Notes: generated from the sequence alone by a model not told the origin. Shown: positions 34,262 through 45,998, counted from the first letter of the stretch. The stretch is 64,000 bases of DNA from Amorphophallus konjac (GCA_022559845.1 CM040123.1:297030642-297094641); one strand, 5' to 3'. Numbers and translations: made by a program.

Positions 34262-34460
34262 GTCTTAGCCGGCGCGCCTTAATACGGCGCGGCCCCCCTC
34301 CGCGCCGTATTATCATGTGACTCACGATTTCCTTTTTTTCTTGGGCCCATTCCCGGCGTGCCTTTGACCAGCGCGCCCTATTCCCTGCGCGCCGTTTTAG
34401 CTTGTTATAAGGCCGCGCCGGATTAACGATTCACCTACGCTTTACCACGCCGGATTAACC
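34262..34460. repeat. Second cluster of GCGCGCC/CGCCGGATTAAC motifs
   Basis: Motifs at about 34270, 34284, 34301, 34353, 34370, 34387, 34413 and 34445, including the exact GCCGCGCCGGATTAAC form of the gene 5 promoter. This cluster is not next to an obvious TATA box. Confidence 0.65.
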
Positions 34461-35101
34461 CTTTTTACCTACGCTTTACCGCACCGTGAAAGCTATCTCT
34501 CGCGCTGTTTCACGTCTTTATGTCGTTCTAATCTCTCGTTCACTCTCAGGGCAACCCTGGCCTCCCATGGTCGATATTGACTACCCTAATCAGTGGTAGA
34601 TTAAGTAAGGCAAGGGTTGTTCATGCTCCGAATAACCTCTTTACCATGTTGAATATCGTGTGTGTGAACACTTTGCTTTCGTCATCACCCTTGTGCTATC
34701 GTTTCCCTCTCTTCTTACGGGGATCAATGAATGTGATTAAGTATTGTTTACTGTCATAATTCTGTTTCCATGCTCAGTATAGTTATCATCATCATGACTG
34801 CATGCGTGCATAGACCCTCGGGTATATCAAATGGCGTTGACAGAAGGTCGGGTTACCCCCGATCAGAAGTTTTCGCTATGCGCGATGGTGGTCTTCGTAC
34901 CCACGTCCTCCGCCACAAACCAAAGGTCTCTAATTTAATGAATCATGTCTCCCCTTGCATGATAAATAAATCGCATGTGATCTTGTCGTGCTTATAATGT
35001 TGCATCCTTTATTCCGGCCTCGACAGCCCACTATCTCGGCAATTAATCAAAGGTGTTCCCTCCTCGTGGGGGATGTAATTAAGGCCATGACCTTTATGGT
35101 A

Positions 35102-35128
35102 TGGCGGACTGCCGGTCCCGAACGAACC
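35102..35128 (+). promoter_or_regulatory. Possible primer-binding site of element B
   Basis: TGGCGGACTGCCGG followed by CGAACGAACC resembles, imperfectly, the Asp-tRNA-type site (TGGCGCC, TGCCGG, GAACC) used by many Athila/Tat elements. It is about 410 bases before gag. Weak evidence. Confidence 0.3.
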
Positions 35129-35514
35129 TCACTTTTGCCTGACACGGGTCAGAATGAGCGCATAATAAACTCGTCACTCACGTGACTGGCACACCCGCGT
35201 CGTCAATCAGTCAGTTAATTACCAGTTAGTTAATCGGTTGATCGACACGTGAAATAATAAATAAGATAAAAAAAGGACACGCAAACAGCTCCCGGAGTTC
35301 ATTTCACAACACCCTTAGTTTTCTTCCTCTTCTCCGAGTGAATCAAAAGAAAAAAGAAAAAAAAGGAAGAAAGTGGAAATTAGAAAATCTGAAAGAAAAT
35401 CTTGGGCGTTGTTTGTGACTATACTTGGTTGTGTCCGGAAAGCATCAATTCCCTTTTCCCCTCCGCTAAATCTTTCATTTTCTTCATCTTAAACCAACTA
35501 ATAATTGGTTTAGG

Positions 35515-36636
35515 ATGGAGAGAGTTTATTCAAATCTAGGTTATGAGGAGGAATTTTTGCCTCAATTCGATTCTGGAATTAGGGTCAATCCTCTATTTCA
35601 GATAGAGGATAATGGTTTGGATGCCTTCATAGGCATGTTTTTGGCCACACCAAATGAGACCGTCCATGCCGATTCGGCTTCTTCCTCCCCGAGCGACCAC
35701 GGCTGTGGTAGCCCGCGGGCTCCTACATTATCTCCACACGACGATCAAGAGCTGATTAGCATGCTATCCCGTTATTCCCCCGTGGATTTAGCCACGATGG
35801 CCTCTCGTGGGAAGGCTCCGGCCGTCCCACATTTATCTCCACAGGTTACACCTTCCTGTGTTCAAGTTCCTTTCCAAGGGTCCACGAGCCGACCCATTCT
35901 CGAAACTCTGATCCAATTCAGCTATCCAACATCTCCACAAAGGGTTCCTTCACCCCCAACTTCACCGATCATGGGTACCCCTTTGAAAGGGATGGACCCT
36001 TCACTCCGGCAGGAGATCCAAAGCTACATTCGGCAAGCGCTGGCTGAAAGTATGCCCAATTCCCGTCCTCACTCGCTAGCCCAATATTGCAAGCTTCTTA
36101 ATGCTTATTTCCCACCCGGATTTAAGGCTCCCAAGTATAGGAGGTATGATGGCACCATCGACCCTCATCATCATCTTTCGGGTTTCCTTATGTACTCCCA
36201 CTAATGGCTACACGATAGGGTCTTATTAGTCCATCTGTTTCAAAAATCCCTTGAGGGCGATGCCCTACGTTGGTTTGCATCCTTGCCGGCCATTGATCTC
36301 ATCAACTTTGACATAGTCTCCGAGCGATTCCTCGCTCACTTTGGTCACATGCCATCCATTTTCCCCACATTATTTGACCTAGTCACGGAGAAGATGAAGC
36401 CCGACGAGGACTTCATTAGTTTTGCAAATCGATGGAGGATTATGGCTGCTAGGACAGAGGTTCCTATTCCCGAATTCCAGGCCGTCACCATGTTGGTGAA
36501 CAACGCCACTCCACAGCTTAGGGGCATTCTAATACTTAGTGAACTCCACACCTTTCACCAACTCTACAACCAAGCTCAGATAGTTCAAGCTCAGGTAAGG
36601 GACTCCAACTTATCTGATGGGAATCGACGCCGAGCC
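35515..36636 (+). pseudogene. Element B Gag, N-terminal and capsid part
   Basis: One frame from the ATG at 35515, with TAA at 36202-36204 (likely CAA to TAA). A Ser/Pro-rich N-terminus is followed by the Ty3-type capsid domain (PPGFKAPKYRRYDGTIDPHHHL; FQKSLEGDALRWFASLP; FLAHFGHMPS; NRWRIMAARTEVP). It is cut by an insertion near 36637; the nucleocapsid/linker part resumes near 38549. It formed the virus-like particle core. Premature stop, insertion and probable frameshift make it a pseudogene. Confidence 0.85.
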
Positions 36637-38548
36637 TGTACCTTTTTTATTACATTTATGTCCTTTTAATTTGTGTTTATATCCTTGGGAAAGTATGTAC
36701 GCAAATGTAAGGCTTTATAAGTCAAGGAGTCATTCCCATGGATTGTGTGGGTTTTTATGCAATTATACAGTAGGACCAGCAAGGGGGCCCTCAGCCCTTT
36801 CCCATTGGTCCATGTCACATATGTGGGGCTGGTCAACCATCCTAGGTGGCCATCTAGAAGGGTTGAATGTCAAATGCCACATGGGTAGACAAAGGGAGTA
36901 AAAAGTCTAAGGTAGGCTACCTACCATGTCAAGCTTGTCTCCCACTTGGGTTATTTTATTTTTTTTTTGTGTGTTGGTCACATTTAATCTAGGCCATTCA
37001 TTCCCCATCCCTAGATCCAATGGTGGAGATTGGATTAGATTGGAGGCATATAAATACTTGTATTTTCCATTTGAATATTAATGAAAATTGAAAAAATCCT
37101 TGTGCAAGAACCCCTCTCTTGGAGAATTTTGACCTCTCCTCTCTCTCCCCCTGGTTTCTTCATCCCCAACCCCCATTCTAGAGTGATATCTCCTTTCCCC
37201 CACCTCCGGTGATCATCGGTGCCGCCGCCGTTCGTGCCGCCATCACGCCGCCGCGGAGCCGCCTTCGGTGTTCTGTCTATCCTGGATAGAGGCTTCTTGT
37301 CCGAATATCTGCTCTCCACCACGTGAATATCTCAAACTGCCATTTTTATGATGTGTTCTTCCCTTTTATCCCAAGCTCCACTTAAATTTTCACACCCAAA
37401 TTCCATCGTTTAGTATTTTCTTATTTTCATGCATCTTTCATTCCTAGTTCTGTTTTGTCTCTATCTACAGTGACAGTAGCCCTGTGTTTTCCACCTCCGA
37501 CCATCTTTTTGATTTGTCCAAACCCTCCCAATTTTACTGGGAGTTCTATCCATCACCCCCTACATCCAAAAATTTTCTTAATTTTTTATCAGCCTTCTAT
37601 CTATTTTTAGAAATTCGTGTGCTTCCTCAGCTACAGTGTTGTTAGTCAGATCCCAGATCCGACCACCCTCCACTTCCAAAATCAGAAAAAATCACCACTA
37701 CCTCCAAATCTAGATCCAAAAATAGTCCTGGTTTCCTTATTTGATTTCCTACAACTTTCATGAACAAGTCAAAGTCTGAATCTGAGGTATTCATATCTGT
37801 CAAAGGTAATCCACAGGAAAGTTCCCTGCTAGTCTAAGAGTTCAGACACTATACAATAGCAACCTTCAAAATTCGGCAATCAGAAGTAAAAGCTTGATTA
37901 TTTTTCTGTCATCACCTTGGGTTGAAGCCCTTTGAAGCATCTTTCTAACGGCGCCAGTTTCTTCGCATTCCGACGTCGGGGCTGATCGCAGCGTCCGTTC
38001 TCGCCGGAGCGTGCGCTGGAAAATAGAACCGGCAGGTCCGTGGCCGATTATTCCGACCGGTGCCGATCGGAGCCGCCCGGCCTCTGCCCTGCCGCCAGCC
38101 CAGGGAGCGCTTCCCTAAGTGTCCCCACTACAGCGGTGCCACCGGGTCCCACACGGCCCCTCCGGACAGCACGTGGGCCCCACAGTCACAAGTTCGGGTG
38201 CTGCTGAAGAGACGCGAGAAGCCGCCCGTCAACCCGAATTCGGTCCTCCCGGGCCCGTTTGTGTAGCCCTTTACCTCCCTGCGTGGAGTGGGCAGTAATT
38301 CATTTGCTGTAATATGGTGTATTAATTATCCCGGGAGTACGAGTTTCGGCCGGGTCCGTCGTCCCCACGCCGAGCGCACGGAGGTATCGTCCTCGCTCCT
38401 TACTTGACATTTTGCTTAATTTCATATATGCTTGTTTATGCCGCTACTAGAGAGCATGATAGGGTAATTAGCTCGCTTTCTATTTATATCACCGCTGCTG
38501 TGAGAGAGAGTGTTACCGTCCCATGACCCGATCTGGGCACGAAAGAGA
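36637..38548 (+). mobile_element. Solo-LTR-like insertion inside element B gag (tentative)
   Basis: About 1.9 kb without ORFs interrupts gag. It begins TGTACC, has a TATA box (CATATAAATACTTG, about 37047) and then a transcript-like leader, as in an LTR. GAGCC occurs just before it (36632-36636) and just after it (38549-38553), a candidate 5-bp duplication. However, the right end reads GAGA, not CA, so the exact boundaries or even the class are unsure. No internal element sequence is present, hence solo LTR. Confidence 0.4.
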
Positions 38549-40792
38549 GAGCCGACCACCCTAGCTCACTGCCGATTTCTCAACCGCGCACGTCCGATGC
38601 TTCCCTCGTTAAGGGGCAGTCACAAGCTTGTCGTGTCCGTGTCTCGTCCCGCATCATTACCTCCTTTCTTTGAGCCTCGCACCAAGGGTAGAAAGGCCCC
38701 GGCCATCCCTACCACCGAGGGTGTCATCATGAATGAACAAGTCAATGCAGTTGGCCAGTCCTTTAAGACCTACAATCGCCAGGCCTCCCATCCCACTCAG
38801 GCTACTGCTAGCCAGGGGCAAGCTAATACCAAGCCCTATTCCAATGTCCCTCCACCACAAAGCTACGACCCCCCTAGGCCAAAAAGGGCTTCTTATCCTC
38901 CGTTGCCTGAAACTTTAGGCGACATTTTCTTTGCCCTTATGTCCTTAGATTCCATTCAGCTTCCTCCTCAACGAGAGCGGGTCCCTCCCAACGCCGATAC
39001 CTCCCGATATTGCCCATATCACCAAACTCCCAGCCATGATATATTCAACTGCTTCCATATCCGGGATAGGGTGTATGATATGAATGATGAGGGAAGAATC
39101 AATTGGGCAGACATAAAGCTAGCTATTGCCAACCTCAAAAAGCCTAATAGGGACCTCGACATTGTGCATAACCCCTTGCCAACTCATCAGCCAACAAAAG
39201 ATCTATCTACCTCCAAGCAGAACGAGCGGGTGAACACGGTGATCAGAATGGAACCATGAGTTCTCAAAAGGACTCAGATGTGGGGTATAGAAGGATTCCC
39301 AGGTTGGTACGGGAAGATAGACGTAGAAGCTCATGAACCCTGGGCAAACATCAACATGTTCTCTCAATCCCGGAACTTGGTCTCACCACCTAGCCAGTCT
39401 CCAAGTGCTATCCAAAACCCACTCACCCTAATGAACCCTCCTCAAGTGCCACATCAAGAGCCCTATGTTTCTCCACAAGCTCAGTTAGTGCAGGAGCGCC
39501 CTTTGGTCCTCTTAAGACCACCTCAGCCAAAATCGGTCCCTCCTCCTTCTCTTGTGGAATCTGGAGACAATTCAGCCTCCCTCTCATATATCTTTGGCTC
39601 TCCAGCTCCCCTACAGCTCATTCGCCAAAAACATTTGGAACAGAATGACCCGAAGGAAGATTAGATCAATGTCACTCTCCGGAATCGCATCATTCCCCCA
39701 TCCCAAAGGCAATCCCAGCCGGAGGAAGGGGTTAGTTCTCAAAGCCCTCCCATGGAGTACGACATTCCTGCTAAGGTTTCTATCCTGGAGCTCCTTAGGA
39801 AATCTCCGTCACACCAAGCCACTCTACTCCAATTCCTTCAGAAAATCATGGTCAATGAAGATCTCCCAGCAAGTGGCGTGATCGAGGCTATCATGGCCCT
39901 TACATGCGGACCATCCATCTCATTTTCTGATAAAGACCTCGCTTTGCCTGAAAGCAGGTCACTCCCGTTGTTCCTCACTATCACTCTCAACAGAGTTAAA
40001 GTTGACTCCGCCCTCATAGACACGGGAGCATCCATCAATGTGTGTCCCATGAAGACCATCAAGAAGATTGGCCTCCAGGAAGAAAATCTAGAAGGGGTAT
40101 GCACCACCATCTCAGCTTATGACAATTCCAAAAAGTGCGCAAAAGGGAAGGTGACCCTACAACTTGGTTTAGGACTGATGGTTATGACATCGGATTTCTT
40201 TGTCCTCGATGTCGACCCTGCATATAAGGCCATCCTAGGACGGCCTTGGATTGAGCAAACCCTTGGGATTCCATCAACACCCCACCAGTGCTTTAAATTT
40301 CCTTAGAATGGTAGGGTAATCAAGATCAAGAGTATCCCGCAAGTTGAAACTCTTAATGCCATCACTTCTGAATAGATTCCCTTCATGACTATTCCGTATA
40401 AGGGCAAGAAACCTATTCTCTCCATAGAGGGCGCGGTGGGGCCGTCTGCTTTAGGTCCACCCGATTTCCCTTTCCTTCCTCGGCCGATTACACATCACAA
40501 CATCCCTCCTGGTAAAGGATGGGAGATCATGGCTAGGATGGGCTTCACCATGGGTAAAGGTCTAGGTCAGCTTAAACAAGGGCCCGTGCATAGAAGAAAA
40601 CTCCAGGTTGCTAAGGGTCGCGCAGGTTTGGGCTACTCTCCAGGAGAGCCACCTAGGGCATCTCTAGGCAAAGATTTGGTGTATGGTCGTTTTGTCATAG
40701 GGCCGATTCATCCTGGAACTCGGCAGGAGCCGAGTCACAAAGTTGAAGTTCTCCAAGGAAAAGAAATTCCACCCGACTCATCACTCGAGGAA
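38549..40792 (+). pseudogene. Element B Gag tail, aspartic protease and G-patch
   Basis: One frame with stops TGA 39257-39259, TAG 39662-39664, TAG 40304-40306 and one near 40374. The Gag tail has Pro-rich sequence (PPLPETLGDIFFALMSL) and a Cys/His cluster (YCPYHQTPSHDIFNC). The protease has the catalytic DTGAS (about 40020-40034), with a flap-like stretch and AILGRPW near 40232. A G-patch follows at about 40510-40640 (GKGWEIMARMGFTMGKGLG, then GLGY). G-patch next to the protease is known in Tat/Ogre elements and in betaretroviruses. Element C splits the frame at 40793 and the reading resumes after 48419. Confidence 0.85.
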
Positions 40793-43205
40793 TGATGTGA
40801 CACGGACTGTGGGAGAATGCAGCAAGTGGTCGTTATCCCTTGGACCTAAATCGCAAACACAATCGCAAGATTTGAGATTGTCGGAAATCGCCAATCCACC
40901 TTGCGCATGCGCTTCCCGTGGTGACTCGGTGATGCCGAGTCGAGGTGGTGGAGCAAGACCCTTGTTGGTAGAGGGCCAGCAGGGCTACGGTTTCCCTCCC
41001 AAGGGTACGGTGCCCACAATCAAGGGGCTGGCTGGGTGCCTTGGGGGCACTGGGTCACTCTCTCTCTCTAGCCCACGGTGACCGCACGCAAGCTGGATGT
41101 TCCAGGGTCGAGCGCTCTCTCACCGTCCAGCGAAGTAGTTTGACGGATATTAAGTAAACAAACACTAGAGAGAACAAGGTCAGGATCTTACCTGGTTGGT
41201 TTGAGGAAACCAACCCTGTTCGGAGACGAGGGCGAGCGGGGAAGTGTGGGTTCCCCGCACACTACGTCGATCGGAGCTTCACCCTGCTACACAATATACA
41301 AGCACTATGCCTCACGCAGGAGGGGTATCTTGGGGTGGGGAGGATTGGAGTACAAACAAACACTACCTCCACACAGGGAGGGGCGGTAAGCCGGCCAGGC
41401 GGGGAGGGGAGGAGGGCTAGGGACGGAGCCGAGCGAATCCTCTAAGTTCTGCCCGCCGATCTGCCTGACGGACAGGCGCTCACTGTTGGTGCTGTAGTAG
41501 CCGCTCCGGAACTCAGAAGTCAAAGAGACCAGTGCCCAATCGTCGGTGACTGACCCGGGATGAAGCCTGAATTTTTCCGGAATCTCGAAGTGTCACCAAT
41601 GGCCGGAGCAGGTGCTGGATCGGCGCTGCTTGGTTCGGGCTTGAGCAGGTTTCAAGATGCTGCAGCGGGAAGACGAAGCCGCCCCGAGTGCTCCCGTGAT
41701 TAGAACGACGCGGGATCAGAACGGTTACAAGCGTGGCCGCGTCCTCTTCGATCAGCAAGGAAGAACGGCTCCGGAGGAGGTCGGGGTCAAGAGTGGCAGC
41801 CCGAGAGGTGGAGAGGTATCGGGACAGACCCTGACTAACCTGAACAGCGTCCATGCGGTAGAAAAATTGGTACGAGCAGCTCCGGTCTCCAAACGATGTC
41901 CCGTTGGCTGCGTTGGTTAGGCGACTGGCAGATCTTTGTCCCGGTCAAACAACGTGCCAAGGGGATCTGAGGAGAGGCCGCAAGAGCTTCTGGACTGAGG
42001 CTCTGGCCCCTGCTTGGGTGCTTAATGCGCTGCCGGGCGAGAACGGATGCCGCGAACAGCTCCAACCTTGGAATGGGGCAAGACCACCTCGCCTGCGAAG
42101 TCGATTGGGGGAGCTTTCCAGCAATATATAATACGCCTCCTGAAGATGCTCGGTGAAGATGTGCCAGCCACTGCAACAAGCAGCTAGCCTACTGCCTGTG
42201 ACCTGGACAGGGTATGATGGTGGAAGGGGATGGTAGTGAGGAGATGGGGAGGGGGAAATGGAGTGAGAAGTGTCTGGGGCGTCCCCTGGTTGATAGGGGG
42301 TCAAAGGGGGGTCAAACCAAGGGGTGAGAGGGGGGAAATGGGGGATGGAAGGGGGTCTAGCAGGTGGGGGACTGGGGAGCTGCGAATTTGGTGTTGGAAG
42401 GGAGAGGGAGAGGGAGATCTCTCTCCTTTGGTTTGAATGAGTGGTTAATGGAGGGTTAATGTTGCTTTGGGGAGGGGAAAGGTTGTGTTGGGGATGGGAA
42501 GGGTTGTATGGTAAGGTGGAGGGATGTGTGGGGAAGAGGCAAGGGTGCTTGGGGGAGTGGAAATAGTGCTTGGGAAGTGGGAGGGTTGCTTTGGGAGATG
42601 AAGGGGTGCTTGGGTAATGGTGGGGGTAATGGTAGTATTGATGGGCCTAGGGGAGGTGAAAGGTCGTAGTTAATGGATGGGCTGATGTGGAAAGTGGAGA
42701 GTGGGGGAGGTGTTGATGAGGTGGCAAGGGAAGGTGAAGGGGCAAGGGCACCCTAGAGAGAGAGGGAGAGGGAGGAGAGAGAGAGGGGTGGCGCCCTAGA
42801 GAGAGAGAGGGGGGGTTCTCACAAGATTTAGTGGAATACTCAATTCAAATTTTTCTTCATTACTTCACCAAGGGGGGTTTGGGGTCCTATTTATAGGGAC
42901 CCAAACTTTTACATGACAAGACTACCCATGGCTTTACACATAATGACCAAGCTGTCCAAAAAACAACAAAGGGGTAGATGAAGACTAAAACATAGGGAAA
43001 TGACTTAGGACCTAGGATGATGACTCAAATAAAGGGGAACATTACATCAAAATGACTCAAACAAAAGTAAGAAATACATCAAAATGATCTAAGTAGAAAA
43101 GCAAAGAGTCGAGGGGGCCCTGCTTGACATGGAGCTCGATCCTATTCCTCTCCAGGAGGAAGTGAAGTCCCGAGCCAGAGAGAATCGTGGGTGATGTCCC
43201 CATCA
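40793..43205 (-). repeat. Element C 3' LTR
   Basis: 2413 bases, TG to CA. On the minus strand a TATA box (CCTATAAATAGGA, about 42885-42897) lies about 310 bases into the LTR, so the transcribed R-U5 part is about 2.1 kb. It includes G-rich/C-rich and GAGA-type low-complexity stretches (42230-42810). Confidence 0.95.
42885..42897 (-). promoter_or_regulatory. TATA box of the element C LTR
   Basis: CCCTATAAATAGGACC on the minus strand. The right LTR has the same box at about 48094-48107. Confidence 0.75.
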
Positions 43206-43774
43206 ATTCCCCCGGGCTGCAAAAATCTCGACTCTGTCGAGTATGGGCCCGCCCTGCTGTGATACTGCTCCAATATGTCAGGGTCCAGCTGCTGGAGATC
43301 CTCTCGACTCACCTAGGCATGATCCGAAGGCGGCCGTCCCTTCCACCTAACCAGATATCACTCATATGCCTTGCTCCGAGTAGTAGTGATCTATTCATCT
43401 AATATCTGTTCCACTTGCTCACACTTGTTCCTTGGGCCAGATGGAGCTCTCTTTTGGGTAGGGGCTCTCTCAAGGGATGGAACAGGCTGGATGTCCTCAC
43501 TGGGTGTCACCGTGAGACCCTTGTATGGCACCAGGTCAGCCACGTTGAAAGTGGGACTTACTCCTTATTCCTCAGGGAGGTCTAACACATAAGCATTAGT
43601 GCCAACGCGCCTCAAAACCTGGAAGGGGCCTGCTCCACGAGGCCTCAACTTTGAGACATTTCCAGGGAATAGTCTCTCAGTCCTCACCATCACCAAATCA
43701 CCTACACGGAACTTTTGGTGGCGGCGGTGGGAATCGGCTAATTTCTTGTATACCTTATTGCTCTTGTTGATTTA
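43206..43774 (-). pseudogene. Element C integrase C-terminus and chromodomain remnant
   Basis: Directly after the stop of the 698-aa ORF, the same frame continues as an integrase tail: VYKKLADSHRRHQKFRVGD, then a GPY/F-type stretch (GAGPFQVLRRVGTNAYVLDLP). It ends in a chromodomain-like stretch (EQVEQILDE, YLVRWKGRP, VSREDLQ) at about 43440-43270. At least four in-frame stops lie inside. This identifies C as a chromovirus derivative. The chromodomain would direct insertion to heterochromatin in intact relatives. Confidence 0.8.
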
Positions 43775-45868
43775 TTTGCAAATGGTGCCATGCAGTGTCA
43801 TGAATGATGATCCTCTAGAGATGAAGGGAGGGCCTGGACAACCAAATTCATCCCTATCAAGTGTTACATTGGTTTTGACGGACTTAGGAGGACCGGGGCA
43901 TCCATAAATGGCTCTATCAGGTATGGGTGCAGTGAGTGCCGGAGGACCCGGACTTCCATGTTTACTCCTATCATGCATAAGATGGATGATGAGTGGGGGA
44001 GGAGCTGCATATCCAAATGTAAACCTGTCATGCACTGGACCTAGTGTGTGTGTGACACAAATGAGATGACTTGACTTACTAGCCCTACCAAATGATGCAA
44101 AATGTAGTGACACATGCATTTCCATCCAAATGGCATCTTCTATGTGTATGGCTTGGTGTGGGAGTTTCCACTCATAGGGGTCGAAGGGGTCTAGGAAAGT
44201 GGAGTGGGCTTGGTCCAATAAGGTGGGTGAGGATAGGAAGGAGTGGGTGGTGAGTGATGCAGGTTGGTCACATGAGTACTCGGAAGCCCATTGGAAGGGG
44301 TCAAAAGGATCAAGATGGGTTGAGGGGTGGGTGAAGTGGAGGTGGGCCTCAATCCAAGAGATAGATCTGGGGTCCCTAGCGCACGTGGGGAAGTGGAAAT
44401 CATGAACCCGATGGGACCTAACGTAATGCTCCTTGCAAAGGGGCGAGGGGTAGGGAAAGGTGTAGGAGGGAAAGGAGGTGGGTTGGCAATGAGGGGCTAG
44501 CGGGAAGGGATCATGCGGATCTAGGAGGACTTGGGTTGAGGGGAATGAGGCTTCTTCCCATCCTAGACCTCGAGCACTCCAAAGCATACACTCCCTAGTG
44601 TGGCCTAGGCACTCGTCTTCTAATGGGGTAAGTACCAAAGTGGATTCTCTAGGTGGAGTGCCCTTTCCTTGTGGTAGGGGGGTGGTGTAAAACTCATCAA
44701 GCTCGGGTAGAAACAATAAGAGCTCACTCGTGCAAGGACCCTTGGTGTAAATGGAGGTGATGGACCCGATAGAGGGGTGTGAGAAACTAAGGTACCCCAT
44801 GTTGCTTGCTCCTAAGGCTAGTATGTTTGTCACCTCTATTTGCCTTAGTATACCCTTAATCAAGTCCCTTAGGGTTCCTACAAAGTAGAACGAATGGCAG
44901 GTTGTGTGGAATGGTGGGGTGGGCACGATTGGGTTGTGGTTATCCATGGAGGGGTGCGTGACGTGGAGGAGGAGATTTTGCTTTAGCCACTCAATGAGGG
45001 GTTCCCCTAAAATCACAATTCTCATGGAGGGAGGGGTGGGGGGACTTGGTTGGTCATCTTGTAACTCTCGGGGGAGGGTGCACCCAGTTAGGCTCAATGG
45101 GTTTTCTTTGGGTAGGGATGAGTTCTCTTGACCCAACTCTTGGCATTGGGCTTCATATTCCTCTTCCCAATCTAGGGGAGCCTCATGGACTTCGGTCACC
45201 TCCTCAAGTTCCCCTTGGGTAGGGGTAGCTATTTCTTCAATCAGTATGTTGGACATTTCTCGTGAAGGGCATTGATTGATGAAGTGTCCAAAGCCTTCAC
45301 ACTTAAAGCATTGTTGTCTATTTCCCGGAGTGGTCCCACCCACACTTGGTCCATTGGAACTCCCTTCTTGCCGGGGTATGGTTTGACTAGGGGTGATTCT
45401 TGTCGGATGAGGGGTGGGAGGAAGATTAGTGGGCCGAAATGTGGTACCTCCACTTGGACATGGCGTGGGGGTCTTTATGAGAGGGGCTGGGTTGGGACGG
45501 GGTCCCATGTCTTTAGGATCAACCGGTCGTGGAGTGAACCTAGGAGGTCTAGAGAACCGCATCATTCTTAAGGGATGGTTATCCAGGTTATCCCGGGGAT
45601 GCCTTCCCTTACGCCCGTAATGTCGGGGCCTCTCATAGTCATAATAAGGATCATAGTCCATTTCATTCATATCAAACCCTTCCCATGGAGATCGAGCTCT
45701 GAGGCCATGGTTCCTAGGTGGTGGTTTATTGTCTTCCCATCCAAATTCATCCCGTGGTGACCGAGCTCTAGGGCCGTGGCTCCATTTTGCTTCAACCCGA
45801 TCAAGTCGGGTGGTGATGGTATCTAGCTGATCAAGAAGGTTGTTGACGGCAGCGTCAAATTGGTCCAT
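43772..45868 (-). CDS. Element C 698-aa protein: gag-like N-terminus plus unknown repeat-rich region
   Basis: The start at 45868 (MDQFDAAVNNLLDQLDTITT) is chosen because upstream Mets lie in the primer site or LTR. Residues 1-30 form a coiled coil typical of chromovirus gag-region starts. An Arg/Pro-rich linker follows. A CCHC knuckle (CFKCEGFGHFINQC) is near residues 190-203. The remaining about 480 residues match nothing I recognise. They contain three LDP(H/F)DP(F/Y) motifs and three repeats of the type DR-x3-G-C/S-PGPP (HGSPGPP, YGCPGPP, FGCPGPP), plus a diverged fourth. The frame is open for 2.1 kb despite the element's age, which may hint at selection. It ends at a TAA, after which integrase-tail sequence continues in frame. 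Function unknown. Confidence 0.75.
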   Translation of the reverse strand: MDQFDAAVNNLLDQLDTITTRLDRVEAKWSHGPRARSPRDEFGWEDNKPPPRNHGLRARSPWEGFDMNEMDYDPYYDYERPRHYGRKGRHPRDNLDNHPLRMMRFSRPPRFTPRPVDPKDMGPRPNPAPLIKTPTPCPSGGTTFRPTNLPPTPHPTRITPSQTIPRQEGSSNGPSVGGTTPGNRQQCFKCEGFGHFINQCPSREMSNILIEEIATPTQGELEEVTEVHEAPLDWEEEYEAQCQELGQENSSLPKENPLSLTGCTLPRELQDDQPSPPTPPSMRIVILGEPLIEWLKQNLLLHVTHPSMDNHNPIVPTPPFHTTCHSFYFVGTLRDLIKGILRQIEVTNILALGASNMGYLSFSHPSIGSITSIYTKGPCTSELLLFLPELDEFYTTPLPQGKGTPPRESTLVLTPLEDECLGHTRECMLWSARGLGWEEASFPSTQVLLDPHDPFPLAPHCQPTSFPSYTFPYPSPLCKEHYVRSHRVHDFHFPTCARDPRSISWIEAHLHFTHPSTHLDPFDPFQWASEYSCDQPASLTTHSFLSSPTLLDQAHSTFLDPFDPYEWKLPHQAIHIEDAIWMEMHVSLHFASFGRASKSSHLICVTHTLGPVHDRFTFGYAAPPPLIIHLMHDRSKHGSPGPPALTAPIPDRAIYGCPGPPKSVKTNVTLDRDEFGCPGPPFISRGSSFMTLHGTICK

Positions 45869-45983
45869 GGGTACTTGGGGTGTCTCCCTAGCGCGGTCAT
45901 GCAAAGGAGAGATGGAAAACACGATGCAAGGGAGACCCAAATGCCAATGCCCTAGGACTAGACTCGTAGAGACAAGTCTAGAA

Positions 45984-45998
45984 CTTGCTCTGATATCA
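45984..45998 (-). promoter_or_regulatory. Element C primer-binding site
   Basis: The minus strand reads TGATATCAGAGCAAG next to the 5' LTR, one or two changes from the initiator-Met site TGGTATCAGAGC. Confidence 0.75.

Larger units (their letters stand above)
31665..35099 (+). repeat. Probable LTR shared by unit D and element B (boundaries uncertain)
   Basis: It begins TGTTGGCACCC after a purine tract. It contains GGCGCGCC-type repeats (32397-32520), a TATA box (32551-32560), purine/pyrimidine-rich leader sequence and three spaced repeats near 33717-33905. A primer-binding-site-like TGGCGGACTGCC starts at 35102 and gag begins at 35515. Thus it could be both the 3' LTR of D and the 5' LTR of B. 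No second copy is present in the window, so the ends are inferred. Confidence 0.45.

Noticed and set aside
41201..41920. Short ORFs in the element C LTRs (for example 41657-41920 and 46865-47128)
   Set aside because: Present in both LTRs but short, with changes between copies that do not respect codons, in a long R-U5; likely chance.
42230..42810. G-rich run as quadruplex or satellite
   Set aside because: G-rich low complexity in an LTR, duplicated in both LTRs of C; quadruplex potential cannot be judged without computation.
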